Positions 27,522 through 41,695 of a stretch of DNA of 64,000 nt are shown here, in pieces; position 1 is the stretch's first letter; each line of letters starts with the position of its first letter. The position numbers were made by a program, and so were the translations under genes. The stretch is from Amycolatopsis xylanica (lineage in GTDB: Bacteria > Actinomycetota > Actinomycetes > Mycobacteriales > Pseudonocardiaceae): assembly GCF_900107045.1 (NCBI RefSeq), contig NZ_FNON01000003.1, forward strand, positions 682,001 to 746,000, given 5' to 3'. The notes beneath the pieces were generated by a model. The model was not told where the DNA came from, did no database searches, and saw only the letters and a list, made by a program, of their open reading frames with translations.

Positions 27522-28244
27522 CTAGCCCAGGACCTCGCTGGTCGCCTCGGCCAGCTTCTTGGCGTTGGCGCGGCACTTGCCCACGTCGATGGGGTTGCCG
27601 TCCGCGCTGCTGACCATCACGCTGCCGGACACGTTGCCCTGGTAGAACCGGATCGAGCACGCTCCCGGATAGTTGGGATGGCTCACGTAGGCGGCCTTGG
27701 CACCCGTCGAGAGGGTGGGAACCAGCTCGGAGTTCTCCTGCGTGTAGTGCTCGAACTCGGCCTTCGCCGACTCCTCGCCGTCACCGGAACCGTTGCGCTT
27801 GGACGTCGCCATGTAGAGGGAGAGCGACCCCGACGACTTGCCGGGCTCGCGCCACTCACAGGCGAGCGACATCAACGAGATGTCCGTGTCCGAGGTGCCC
27901 GCCGGCTTCAGCTCTTGCACGTCCAGTTTGGGCATGCCGGACATCTTGGCCTCGATCGACGTGCAGGGCGGCAGCGTCGTGTACTTGTCGGGCGGCCCGG
28001 TCTTCACGGTCGACGTCGGGCTCGCCGAGCTGCTGGACGACTTGCCGTCGATCAGGAAGAACGCGCCGACACCCAGACCGGACACCACGATCAGCGCGCC
28101 GACGATGATCAGCGCGATCGTCACGCCGCTCATCCCCTTCTTGGGCGGCGGGTAACCCGGGTAGCCGGGCTGCGGATAACCCTGCTGCGGGTAACCGGGC
28201 TGGCCCCCATAAGGGTTCTGCTGATACGGCGGTCCTGGCTGCAT
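27522..28244 (-). CDS. Membrane-anchored protein with Pro/Tyr/Gln-rich N-terminus, paralogue 2 of 3
   Basis: 240 residues. A cytoplasmic Pro/Gly/Tyr/Gln-rich segment (about 1-36, 'QPGYPQQGYPQPGYPGYPPP') precedes a transmembrane helix (about 42-64). The exported domain follows the paralogue pattern: 'PDKYTTLPPCTSI', 'LACEWREPG', 'GSGDGEESAKAEFE', 'CSIRFYQGNVSGSVMV', 'KCRANAKKLAEATSEVLG'. The low-complexity N-terminus is absent from the other two copies and resembles actinobacterial PYGQ-type membrane proteins. Function unknown; probably cell-surface. Confidence 0.78.
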   Translation of the reverse strand: MQPGPPYQQNPYGGQPGYPQQGYPQPGYPGYPPPKKGMSGVTIALIIVGALIVVSGLGVGAFFLIDGKSSSSSASPTSTVKTGPPDKYTTLPPCTSIEAKMSGMPKLDVQELKPAGTSDTDISLMSLACEWREPGKSSGSLSLYMATSKRNGSGDGEESAKAEFEHYTQENSELVPTLSTGAKAAYVSHPNYPGACSIRFYQGNVSGSVMVSSADGNPIDVGKCRANAKKLAEATSEVLG

Positions 28245-28290
28245 GCACAGCACCTTAAGTCCTTTGAGGACTCCACGTGCGCCGAACGGC

Positions 28291-28884
28291 CTAGTTCAAT
28301 GCCTCAGTGACCGCCACGGCGAGCTTCTTGACGGCCGCCCGGCAGGTCGCCTTGTCCGGGTCACCGTTCACGTACAGCTGCGCGTAGACATTGCCTTGAT
28401 AGAGCTTGATCCAGCACTGCTCGGGATAGCCCTGCTCGTCGTAGAAGGCCGCGGCCGTGGCAAGGCCGGGAATCGGCTCGACGTTCTCGCCCGGGGCCAG
28501 CGCGAAATTGGTCTTGGCCGTGCTCTCGCCCGCGCCGCTTCCCGGAACGAGCGAATTCGACAGGTAGAGGTAGACCGTGTTGGCTGGCTTGCCGTACTCG
28601 TACCAAGAGCACGAAGTGACCACTCGCGTGCTGGCCGGATCAGGCGCCTGCGCGACCGCCTCCGCGCGCGTGATCAGCGGAGGCAGCGCGGGCATCCTCG
28701 CCGCGATCGACGCGCACGTGGGCGATTCCGCGTACCGATCCGGCGGCCAAGTCGGCGGTGGTGACTCGGGGCTGGGCCGATCGCCCATGCTGTACAGGCC
28801 GAAAGCGCTCAAGCCCAGGAAGGCCACCACGGCCAGCACCGCGATGCCCACCGCGCCGATTGCCTCTCCCGCTTCCCGCCGCAT
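28291..28884 (-). CDS. Membrane-anchored protein, paralogue 3 of 3
   Basis: 197 residues from ATG at 28884. A transmembrane helix (about 8-30, 'AVGIAVLAVVAFLGLSAFGL') is followed by the shared exported domain: 'PDRYAESPTCASI', 'VVTSCSWYEYG', 'LVPGSGAGESTAKTNF', 'CWIKLYQGNVYAQLYV', 'TCRAAVKKLAVAVTEALN'. Spacing to the next copy is 46 bp, and the three genes point the same way, so they may be one transcript produced by tandem duplication. Function unknown. Confidence 0.75.
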   Translation of the reverse strand: MRREAGEAIGAVGIAVLAVVAFLGLSAFGLYSMGDRPSPESPPPTWPPDRYAESPTCASIAARMPALPPLITRAEAVAQAPDPASTRVVTSCSWYEYGKPANTVYLYLSNSLVPGSGAGESTAKTNFALAPGENVEPIPGLATAAAFYDEQGYPEQCWIKLYQGNVYAQLYVNGDPDKATCRAAVKKLAVAVTEALN

Positions 28885-28887
28885 GCC

Positions 28888-28927
28888 GTGAGTGTTGCCG
28901 ACGGGGAGAACCGTCGGCAACACTCAC
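28888..28927. repeat. Solo intergenic palindrome, GTGAGTGTTGCC family
   Basis: GTGAGTGTTGCCGACGG pairs with CCGTCGGCAACACTCAC around a 6-nt loop, between two same-direction genes, 8 bp before the stop of the upstream subtilisin gene. It can end that transcript. Its outer half GTGAGTGTTG matches the end word of the composite elements near 53.2 and 63.3 kb. Confidence 0.75.
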
Positions 28928-28934
28928 GAGCCTT

Positions 28935-30479
<1,545 letters not shown>

Positions 30480-30836
30480 GATTCAATCCTCCTAGGCAGG
30501 GTCGACCGGGGACCGGTCGCTAGGGGTTGGCACGTTCACCTCGAACGTTGGGCTGAGAGTAGGGCCGAGTTTCCGGCGAAGGAAGATCTTGTCTTTACAG
30601 CGTTCACACAGTAGGGATTGTCATTTCCCAACAGGTCAGGGCCGTTCAGTCCCGTCCATAAGTCGACCGTTGCGCCGGACGGCCGATCAGGGACCGGGGT
30701 TTTCGCACGCATGGTGACCGGTTTGGCCTGGCAGGACCGGATTGTCACCGGCCAAGAACACCCGAACGGACCGCTACGAAAGTAGGGCGCGGAAAACGAT
30801 TTCCGTGAACCGTTCACCGTGCGGAATGATTGCACG
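30480..30836. other. Intergenic region between divergent protease and acetyltransferase genes
   Basis: 357 bp with no supportable gene. It should carry the promoters for both flanking genes. It is less GC-rich than coding sequence around 30575-30625 and has a weak inverted repeat (GGTGACCGG near 30714 with TTGTCACCGG near 30743). I see no clear riboswitch or operator. Confidence 0.4.
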
Positions 30837-31340
30837 ATGTTCCTCCGCCGTGAAACGACCGCCGACGCCCCGGCACTGCACGCTGTCCACAGTGCCGCGT
30901 TCAACGGGACTGTCGAACCGAACCTCGTCGACGAGCTGCGTGCCGAAGGTGATCTGCTGAACCCGCTTTCACTGGTCGCGGTGATCGACGGTGAGATCGT
31001 CGGCCACGTCGCGGGCAGCAGGGCGACTCTCAACGGGGACAAGGGAATCGCGGTCGGCGTCGGCCCGCTCGGCGTGCTGCCCTCGGCACAGCGCGAGGGC
31101 GTCGGCTCGGCGCTGATGCACGCGTTCAACGCCGCCGCCGACGCGCTGGGGTACGGCGTCGCCGTGCTGCTCGGTGACCCGAAGTACTACTCGCGCTTCG
31201 GGTACGTACTGAGTTCCGTCCACGGAATCGTCCCACCACAGGCCGAATGGGCACAGCACTTCCAGGTGCGCACGCTGGCCGGGTACAACTCGGACATGCG
31301 CGGGAACTTTCGCTACGCACCCGCGTTCGAGCGGCTCTAG
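30837..31340 (+). CDS. GNAT family N-acetyltransferase (YhbS-like)
   Basis: 167 residues. The acetyl-CoA loop is in 'VLPSAQREGVGSALMHAF' and the later 'LLGDPKYYSRFGYV' is the typical YhbS-like signature. ATG at 30837 starts right at the fold ('MFLRRETTADAPALHAVH'). Substrate unknown. Its stop shares the tetranucleotide CTAG with the stop of the convergent importer gene, so the two coding regions overlap by 4 nt with no room for a terminator. Confidence 0.87.
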   Translation: MFLRRETTADAPALHAVHSAAFNGTVEPNLVDELRAEGDLLNPLSLVAVIDGEIVGHVAGSRATLNGDKGIAVGVGPLGVLPSAQREGVGSALMHAFNAAADALGYGVAVLLGDPKYYSRFGYVLSSVHGIVPPQAEWAQHFQVRTLAGYNSDMRGNFRYAPAFERL

Positions 31341-32215
31341 GACTTCAGACCGCTTTCACGGAGGAACTCGTCGGCGATGTCGATCGCGTTCCGCTTTTCC
31401 TCGGTGTACTGGACGTTGAGCTTGACGAGCTTCTCGGTCGTCAAAGCGGCCGACGCCCGGTTCAGCGCCCGCACCTCGGCATCGGACAACGTGCCTTTCG
31501 CGACCAGCGGAACGATGTTCTGCGCCGGGAACATGTTCTTGTCATCTTGCAATGCGACGAAGCCGTTGGCCTCGATGGTCGACGAGGTGCTGAACAGGTC
31601 GACCACCTGCACGTCACCGGACTTCAGCGCGGCCACGGTCACCGGGCCGCCCGTGTCGGTCGTGCGGATCTCCTTGAACTCGCAGCCATAGAGCGACTTG
31701 ATCTTTTCCTTCCAGCGGGTGCTCCACTGGCCTGGCCCGCCGAACACGAGATCCTTGCAGCGCGGGCCGAGTTCGGAGAACGTCTTGATCCCGAGTTCCG
31801 GGCGCACGACGAGCAGGTCCTTGTCCTCGGCCGGCGCCTGCTCCAGCACCTCGAACCGGGCCGGGATCTTCTGCTTCAGCTCGGCGTAGACCGCTTGCGG
31901 CGTGGTCGCCTGGGTGTTCTTGTCGAAGTACCGCAACAGGTTTCCGCTGTAGTCCGGGACCACCGAGAGCGATTTGTCTTGCAGCGCCTTGACGACGACC
32001 TCGCGGCTGCCGACCGGCGGCCGCACCTTCACGTTCTCGGCACCCGCGTTGCGCAGCGCCCCCGCGTAGATTTGGGCCAGCAGAAGGCTTTCACCGACAT
32101 CGGACGCGCCGATGATGATGTCACCGGTCGCCCCGCCCTCGGCGCCGCCTTCGAACGGGTTGCCACAGGACGTCGCCAGCAAGGCGAGAGCGGCGATCAG
32201 CACGCGCGCTTTCAT
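31337..32215 (-). CDS. Glycine betaine/choline-type ABC importer, substrate-binding lipoprotein
   Basis: 292 residues. A lipoprotein signal with lipobox 'LLATSCGN' is followed by the OpuAC-like fold: 'GASDVGESLLLAQIYAGAL', 'VVPDYSGNLLRYF', 'DLLVVRPELG', 'VVDLFSTSSTIEANGFVALQ'. It binds quaternary ammonium osmolytes or related compounds outside the membrane. It is the last gene of a four-gene operon (ATPase, permease, permease, binding protein) in which each pair overlaps by 1-4 nt. Confidence 0.9.
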   Translation of the reverse strand: MKARVLIAALALLATSCGNPFEGGAEGGATGDIIIGASDVGESLLLAQIYAGALRNAGAENVKVRPPVGSREVVVKALQDKSLSVVPDYSGNLLRYFDKNTQATTPQAVYAELKQKIPARFEVLEQAPAEDKDLLVVRPELGIKTFSELGPRCKDLVFGGPGQWSTRWKEKIKSLYGCEFKEIRTTDTGGPVTVAALKSGDVQVVDLFSTSSTIEANGFVALQDDKNMFPAQNIVPLVAKGTLSDAEVRALNRASAALTTEKLVKLNVQYTEEKRNAIDIADEFLRESGLKS

Positions 32216-32895
32216 ACGGTCACCTTCTTGCCGGTCGCGGCGGCCGCCGCGAGCCGGACTCCCTTGGGCACCAGTGCGCGTTGCACCGCCGACAGCACGA
32301 GGTCGAGCGCGACCGCGAGCAGCGTGGTCAGCACCGCGCCCCCGATCACCTGCGGGTAGTCGAACACGGCCAGGCCGTCGAGCAGGAACCGGCCGAGCCC
32401 GCCGAGCCCGACGTACGAGGCGACGGCCGCGGTCGCGACCAGCTGCAGCACGGCGTTGCGGATTCCGCCCAGCACCAGTGGAAGCGAGATCGGGACCTCG
32501 ACCTGCCACAGCCGTTGCCAGCCGGTCATGCCGACGCCCTGCGCCGCGTCGACCACGCCCTTGTCGGTCGCCTGCAGGCCCGCGTAGGTGCCCGCGAGGA
32601 TCGGCGGGATCGCGAGCACGACGAGCCCGATGATCGTCGCCGTCTCGCTTTCGGTGAACAGCAAGAAAAGAAACGTCACCAGGCCGAGCGTCGGCAGTGC
32701 GCGGATGGCGTTGCCGACACTGACCAGCACGACACCGCCACGTCCGGTGTGCCCGACGAACAAGCCCAGCGGCACGGCGACGGCCAGTGCGATCACCAGC
32801 GAAAGCCCGACGTAGCCAAGGTGTTGCCCGAGCCGCACCGGAATGCCTTCGGGGCCTTGCCAATGCGCGGAATCGGTGAACCAGTCCCAGATCAT
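32212..32895 (-). CDS. Glycine betaine/choline-type ABC importer, permease
   Basis: 227 residues with five to six membrane helices and the binding-protein-dependent permease (EAA) region 'GVGMTGWQRLWQVEVPISLP'. 'AIRALPTLGLVTFLFLLF' is typical of OpuCB/ProW. It overlaps the binding-protein gene by 4 nt and the upstream permease by 4 nt, showing coupled translation. Forms the channel with the second permease at 32892-33566. Confidence 0.9.
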   Translation of the reverse strand: MIWDWFTDSAHWQGPEGIPVRLGQHLGYVGLSLVIALAVAVPLGLFVGHTGRGGVVLVSVGNAIRALPTLGLVTFLFLLFTESETATIIGLVVLAIPPILAGTYAGLQATDKGVVDAAQGVGMTGWQRLWQVEVPISLPLVLGGIRNAVLQLVATAAVASYVGLGGLGRFLLDGLAVFDYPQVIGGAVLTTLLAVALDLVLSAVQRALVPKGVRLAAAAATGKKVTV

Positions 32896-33566
32896 TCGGC
32901 CGCCACCTTCTTCGCGCGGTCCCAGGGCGCCAGCACGTTGCGCAGCAGCACCAGCAGGAGGTCGACGATCAATGCCAGCAGCATGGTCAACACGATGCCG
33001 ACCACGATCGGCGAGAAGTACTCACGCTGGAACCCGTCGGTGAACAGCACGCCGAGCCCGCCGGTGCCGATCAGCGCGCCGACGCTCACCAGGCTGATGT
33101 TGCTCACGCTCGCCACCCGGACCCCGGCGGCGAGCACCGGCACGGACAACGGCAGTTCGACGCCGAAGAAGCGGCGCACCGGCTTGTAGCCGACGGCGGT
33201 CGCCGCGGCGATGATGTGCTGCGGCACCGCGCCGAGCGCGTCGAGCACCGGGTGCACCAGCAGCGCGGCGGTGTAGATGGTCAGCGCGACGATCACGTTG
33301 ACGCTGTCGAGGATCTTCGACCCGATGAGACCGGGGATCACCACGAACAGCGCGAGCGAAGGGATCGTGTACAGCAGGTTCGACGCGACCAGCACCACAC
33401 TGCGCGCGGCCTTGTAGCGCATGCCCAGCCAGCCGGCGGCGATCGCGATCACCAGTCCCAGCACCAAAGGCAGCAGTGCCAGGTAAATGTGCTCCAGCAG
33501 GTCGCCCAGAATCTCCGCGCGATTGTTGGCGCTGCTGAGGTACCGCCCCAGCTCGTCGAAGAACAT
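32892..33566 (-). CDS. Glycine betaine/choline-type ABC importer, second permease
   Basis: 224 residues, paralogous to the adjacent permease, with the EAA-like 'ATAVGYKPVRRFFGVELPLS' and 'NLLYTIPSLALFVVIPGLIG'. Two different permeases per operon is the OpuB/OpuC arrangement. ATG at 33566 overlaps the last base of the ATPase stop. Confidence 0.9.
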   Translation of the reverse strand: MFFDELGRYLSSANNRAEILGDLLEHIYLALLPLVLGLVIAIAAGWLGMRYKAARSVVLVASNLLYTIPSLALFVVIPGLIGSKILDSVNVIVALTIYTAALLVHPVLDALGAVPQHIIAAATAVGYKPVRRFFGVELPLSVPVLAAGVRVASVSNISLVSVGALIGTGGLGVLFTDGFQREYFSPIVVGIVLTMLLALIVDLLLVLLRNVLAPWDRAKKVAAE

Positions 33567-34657
33567 CAGGAATCCACGCTCTGCGGGGTTCCCTCGATCA
33601 CGTCCAGAACTTGTCTCGCGGTGACGACACCGATCACCTTGTGGTCGTCGTCGACCACCACACCGAGGCTGGCGGGCGACGACAGCGCCGCGTCGAGCGC
33701 GCCGCGGATCGGCGTCCCCTGCACGTAAAGCGAACCACCCGCGACGAGATCGGACTCGGCCAGCTCACCGTCCACAGTGGAGTTCGGCGGCAGCCAGCCA
33801 CGCGGCTGCCCGTCAGCGTTGACCGCGATACGCCAGATCTCGGAACCGGCCACAGTGGACCCGATCTCGATCTTGGCCACGTCCTTGACTTCCACACCGT
33901 TCGCGGACAAAAAGGACAGTCCGCGGTAGCCGCGGTCCTTGCCGACGAAGGACGCCACGAAGTCGTCCACCGGGTGCCGCAGCACGTCCGACGGGGTGCC
34001 GTACTGCGCGAGCTTGCCGCCGACGCGCATCACCGCGACCTTGTCGCCGAGCCGCACGGCCTCGTCGATGTCGTGGGTGACGAACACGATCGTCTTGCCG
34101 AGCTGGGTCTGCAGCCGCAGCAGCTCGTCCTGCAGTTCCTCGCGCACGATCGGGTCGACCGCGGAGAATGGCTCGTCCATCAGCAGCACGGGCGAATCGG
34201 CCGCGAGCGCACGCGCGACGCCGACGCGCTGCTGCTGGCCGCCGGACAACTGCGCGGGGTACCGCTTGCCCATCGACGCGGGCAGCCCGACCGTCTCCAG
34301 CAGCTCGGCAGCGCGCTTGCGGGCCTTGGCCTTGTCCCAGCCGGTCAGCAGCGGCACGGTGGCGACGTTGTCGAGCACCGTGCGGTGCGGGAACAGGCCA
34401 GCGTGCTGGATGACGTAGCCGATGCCGCGGCGCAGCAGCGCCGGGTCGGAGTCACAGACGTCCTTGCCGTCGAGCAGCACCTTGCCGCCGGTCGGCTCGA
34501 CCATCCGGTTGATCATCCGCAGCGAGGTGGTCTTCCCGCAGCCCGACGGCCCGACGAACACGGTGATCGTGCCGTCCTCGACCGTGAGACTGAGGTCGTC
34601 GACGGCGACCGTCCCATCGGGATACCTCTTGGTCACGCCCTGGAACTCGATTGCCAC
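33566..34657 (-). CDS. Glycine betaine/choline-type ABC importer, ATP-binding protein with CBS domain
   Basis: 363 residues from GTG at 34657, with GGGGAG upstream. Walker A 'GPSGCGKTT', signature 'LSGGQQQRVGVARAL', Walker B 'VLLMDEPFSAVDP'. The C-terminal ~100 residues contain one clear CBS motif ('ALSSPASLGVVVDDDHKVIG') as in ProV/OpuCA, where CBS modules sense ionic strength. First gene of the operon; promoter expected in the 82-bp gap to the divergent polyamine gene. Confidence 0.92.
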   Translation of the reverse strand: MAIEFQGVTKRYPDGTVAVDDLSLTVEDGTITVFVGPSGCGKTTSLRMINRMVEPTGGKVLLDGKDVCDSDPALLRRGIGYVIQHAGLFPHRTVLDNVATVPLLTGWDKAKARKRAAELLETVGLPASMGKRYPAQLSGGQQQRVGVARALAADSPVLLMDEPFSAVDPIVREELQDELLRLQTQLGKTIVFVTHDIDEAVRLGDKVAVMRVGGKLAQYGTPSDVLRHPVDDFVASFVGKDRGYRGLSFLSANGVEVKDVAKIEIGSTVAGSEIWRIAVNADGQPRGWLPPNSTVDGELAESDLVAGGSLYVQGTPIRGALDAALSSPASLGVVVDDDHKVIGVVTARQVLDVIEGTPQSVDS

Positions 34658-34739
34658 GCGTCACTCCCCATGTAGGTGGCGAAAACCGTAGCGGAGATCC
34701 CCGGGATCGGCACGGCGTTCCAAGTTCTAGGCTCTTACC

Positions 34740-36128
34740 GTGCCTTCACTCGAAGACCTATTGGTTGCCCATGGCAGGCCGCTCCACCAGGCGATTGTCT
34801 TGCTCCGAGAAGGCTGGCAGGAATTCGACGACTTGATCAGGGTCACCGCCGCGCCACGCCGGAGCATCGAGGAACTCCAGGCCGTGCTCGGCGACGACCT
34901 CGAACGCGACGGCAAGCTCTCGCGCATCAAGCCAGGCGCCGACTACACCGGCTACGGGCTGCCCGAGTTCACCGAGCCGGGTGGCGACGCGCTGGTCAAG
35001 CTGGAAAAGCTCATCAAGGACGTCCCACCGCCGCTCGCGGCGCTCGACCACGTCCAGGCGACCCCGGAAACCGTCCTGAAGCGCGCGCTGTGGCTGCGTT
35101 CGCGCTACGACCTCGGCAAGGCCCGGCTGCTCTGCCTGGGCGACCACGACCTGACATCGCTCGCCGTGCACCTGACGGATCCGGACGCGGATATCACCGT
35201 CGTCGACCTCGACGAGCGCGTCCTCGACTACATCGACACGGCCAGCGGCGGCCGCGTGCGCACCCTGCACGCGGATCTGCGCTTCGGCCTGCCGCCCGCG
35301 GTGAGCGGCGCGATGGACCTCGTCTTCAGCGACCCGCCGTACACCCCGGAGGGCATCGGCCTGTTCGCCGCACGCGGCGTCCAGGCGCTGCGCGAGCCCA
35401 GCGACGGCCGCCTGCTGCTGGCGTACGGCTACAGCCCGCGCCATCCCGCGCTCGGCGCGCAGGTGCAGCGTGAGCTGGCGATCCTCGGCCTGACGTTCGA
35501 GGCGATCCTCCCGGACTTCAACCGCTACTTCGGCGCACAGGCGATCGGCAGCGCGGCGGACCTCTACGTCTGCCAGCCGACCGCCAAGGCCAAGAAGGCA
35601 CGCGCGGGCAAGGGAAAAGCGGCGATCTACACGCACGGGCCGCAGTCCGTCGAAGCCGGGACGACCAAGCCCGCGCTGCTGGACCGGCTGCTGGAGATCG
35701 CGGGCGAAACCGGGCTCTCGATCGAGTCACGCCGGGTCGATTGGTCGGTCTCCGGTCCCGAGGGCGACGCCGTCGCCATGGATCTCTCCGCCGACCCGGG
35801 CCCGTGGCTGCTGCGCACGCTGCTCGGGACGAACGCTCAGCGGCTCGCGCTGCTGCTCCCGAATTCGCACCCCGACCTGGGCGATGCGGCCTCTCAGGCC
35901 GCGCTGTCGTCTTTGGTCGCGGGGAAGTACACGCTGCGGCTGCTGCGCAGCACGCCTGACAACAAGCACGCGGTGGTCGTCGCGGACGCAGTGTCAGGCC
36001 AGAACGAGCTGCTCAGCCGCGCGCACGCGCGCCTCGCGAACGTGCCCCAGGACATCCCGGCCGAGCTGCACGCGTACCGGCTTATCGACCTGCCGCGCCA
36101 CCGCATCGCGGCGCTACTGGCCACGTGA
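34740..36128 (+). CDS. Bis-aminopropyl spermidine synthase family protein (BpsA-like)
   Basis: 462 residues from GTG at 34740. An N-terminal winged-helix-like part is followed by a Rossmann methyltransferase-like core with 'ARLLCLGDHDLTSLAVHL' and 'DITVVDLDERVLDYI'. 'LVFSDPPYTPEGIGLFAARG' is the DPPY-type signature of branched-chain polyamine synthase. The last ~170 residues are an added domain. Family enzymes transfer aminopropyl groups from decarboxylated S-adenosylmethionine onto spermidine. Known enzymes are from thermophiles, so the substrate in a mesophilic actinomycete is uncertain. Divergent from the osmolyte importer. Confidence 0.8.
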   Translation: MPSLEDLLVAHGRPLHQAIVLLREGWQEFDDLIRVTAAPRRSIEELQAVLGDDLERDGKLSRIKPGADYTGYGLPEFTEPGGDALVKLEKLIKDVPPPLAALDHVQATPETVLKRALWLRSRYDLGKARLLCLGDHDLTSLAVHLTDPDADITVVDLDERVLDYIDTASGGRVRTLHADLRFGLPPAVSGAMDLVFSDPPYTPEGIGLFAARGVQALREPSDGRLLLAYGYSPRHPALGAQVQRELAILGLTFEAILPDFNRYFGAQAIGSAADLYVCQPTAKAKKARAGKGKAAIYTHGPQSVEAGTTKPALLDRLLEIAGETGLSIESRRVDWSVSGPEGDAVAMDLSADPGPWLLRTLLGTNAQRLALLLPNSHPDLGDAASQAALSSLVAGKYTLRLLRSTPDNKHAVVVADAVSGQNELLSRAHARLANVPQDIPAELHAYRLIDLPRHRIAALLAT

Positions 36129-36184
36129 AAGGGCTCGTGCGCGTTGCGGGCGGTTAGAACCGCCCGCAACGCGCACGAGCCCTT
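36129..36184. terminator. Perfect 27-bp-stem convergent terminator, GGTTAGAACC core
   Basis: A 27-bp perfect inverted repeat with a 2-nt centre (AG) starts 1 nt after the BpsA stop and ends before the malic enzyme stop. The outer part reads GGGCTCGTGCGCGTTGCGGG and the centre is CGGTTAGAACCG. It is the closed, cargo-free form of the palindrome whose halves flank the composite elements at 53202-53481 and 63336-63644. Confidence 0.9.
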
Positions 36185-36196
36185 GTCAGCAGGGTC

Positions 36197-37402
<1,206 letters not shown>

Positions 37403-37673
37403 AACTTCTCCTGGGACTGCAGGCAGGGAAATGTGCGACGGTCTCCTGCACGGCAGCCCAGCGCGGTAGCGCCGGCCTGTCGGCTAGTGCGCCGGACCGG
37501 GCATCGGTGCCGGGGTGAGGCGATGCCCGCCGACGCGGCGGTAAGACCCATTGTGGCAGGCGCGAAACCGGATGTGACCCCGCGGTGCGGTTCATGTCAC
37601 AGGAGTTAGGGGTGCAGGGGTTCTATAGCAAGACGTCTGTCCGGCTTATTTATCCCTCGATAGGGTAAGCGCC

Positions 37674-40603
<2,930 letters not shown>

Positions 40604-40620
<17 letters not shown>

Positions 40621-41068
40621 CCCAGATGGTGATCGTGGCGGTGACGACGGGCTTGCCCGCGGTGTCGGTGATGGTGACGGGAACGGGAAGCTCGAAGCCC
40701 TCGTCACCGAAGTCCGGAATGGACGGAAGCTCAGCCACCGCGCGCAGGCTCGTCTCCGCCTTCGCCACGTAGTTGACGGTCATTCCCTTGGGCAGCCAGC
40801 GATGCGTCGGCGGCAGCGTGGCCTCGGCGAGCATGCCCATCGCGATCTCGGCCAGATTGCAGGCGGCGATCGCGTGATAAGTGCCGATGTGGTTGTAGAC
40901 ACCCCACCACTTGGGTGAAGTGACCTCACAGCGGCCTGGCTTGATCTCCTTGACCGAGGGCACGATCGTCCGGAAATAGGGCACTCGCAGGCACATCGCG
41001 GCCGAGAACAGCTGCTTGCCGCCCGGCTTGGCCGCGAGCTTGGTCCACAACGCGTAGGTCGAAGTCAT
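40604..41068 (-). CDS. DUF4442 hot-dog fold thioesterase-like protein
   Basis: 154 residues with the hot-dog helix region 'NHIGTYHAIAACNLAEIAMG' and the strand 'RWLPKGMTVNYVAKAETSL', typical of DUF4442 acyl-CoA thioesterase relatives. ATG at 41068 is chosen because AGGGAGG lies 6 nt upstream; an in-frame TTG 21 nt further upstream is less likely. Probably hydrolyses or binds acyl-CoA in the cytosol. Confidence 0.8.
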
Positions 41069-41125
41069 CGCGCCTCCCTTGTTACTCACGAGTAGCTAAG
41101 CAGACGGGCGGCTATATTCGCAAAC

Positions 41126-41686
41126 GTGGGTCATCGACTTTTCCTTCTCAGGCACGGCCAGACCGAGTGGTCGGCCACGGGCAGGCACACCGGCCGCACC
41201 GACATCCCGCTCACCCAGGCGGGCGAAGACCAGGCACGCGCCGTCCGGCTCACCGAAAAGCCGCCGCTCGTCTGGTCGAGCCCGCGCCGCCGCGCGCTGC
41301 GCACGGCCGAGCTCGCCGGTCTCACGGTGACCGAAACCACCGAGGACCTCGCCGAGTGGGACTACGGCGACTACGAGGGCGTCACCACCGACGAGATCCG
41401 CGAAACCGTCCCCGGCTGGACCGTGTGGACCCACCCGATCCCCGGCGGCGAGTCGGCCACCGACGTCGCCGCCCGCGCCGACGCGGTGATCGCCCGCTTC
41501 CGCGCCGCCGGCAGCGACGTGATCGCGGTCGGCCACGGCCACTTCAGCCGCGTCCTCGTGACACGCTGGATCGGGCTCCCCGCCGTGTCCGGCGTCCATT
41601 TCGCGGTGGACCCGGCCTCGATCACCATCCTCGGCGACGAGCGCGGCGTGCCCCAGATCGACCACCTCAACCTCCCGCCCAGCTAG
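41126..41686 (+). CDS. Histidine phosphatase family protein
   Basis: 186 residues. The catalytic motif 'LLRHGQTEWS' supplies the phosphorylated His, 'VWSSPRRRALRTAEL' the phosphate pocket, and 'VIAVGHGHFSRVL' the second His. The length fits acid phosphatase/phosphoglycerate-mutase-like enzymes such as mycobacterial Rv3214/GpmB types. Start GTG at 41126. The next gene follows after 9 bp, so they form an operon. Confidence 0.88.
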   Translation: MGHRLFLLRHGQTEWSATGRHTGRTDIPLTQAGEDQARAVRLTEKPPLVWSSPRRRALRTAELAGLTVTETTEDLAEWDYGDYEGVTTDEIRETVPGWTVWTHPIPGGESATDVAARADAVIARFRAAGSDVIAVGHGHFSRVLVTRWIGLPAVSGVHFAVDPASITILGDERGVPQIDHLNLPPS

Positions 41687-41695
41687 GAGTTCTCT

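Noticed and set aside
37403..37673. Possible riboswitch between malic enzyme and the RmlC-type gene
   Set aside because: Some inverted repeats exist but none match a riboswitch class I can recognise; treated as ordinary divergent promoters.
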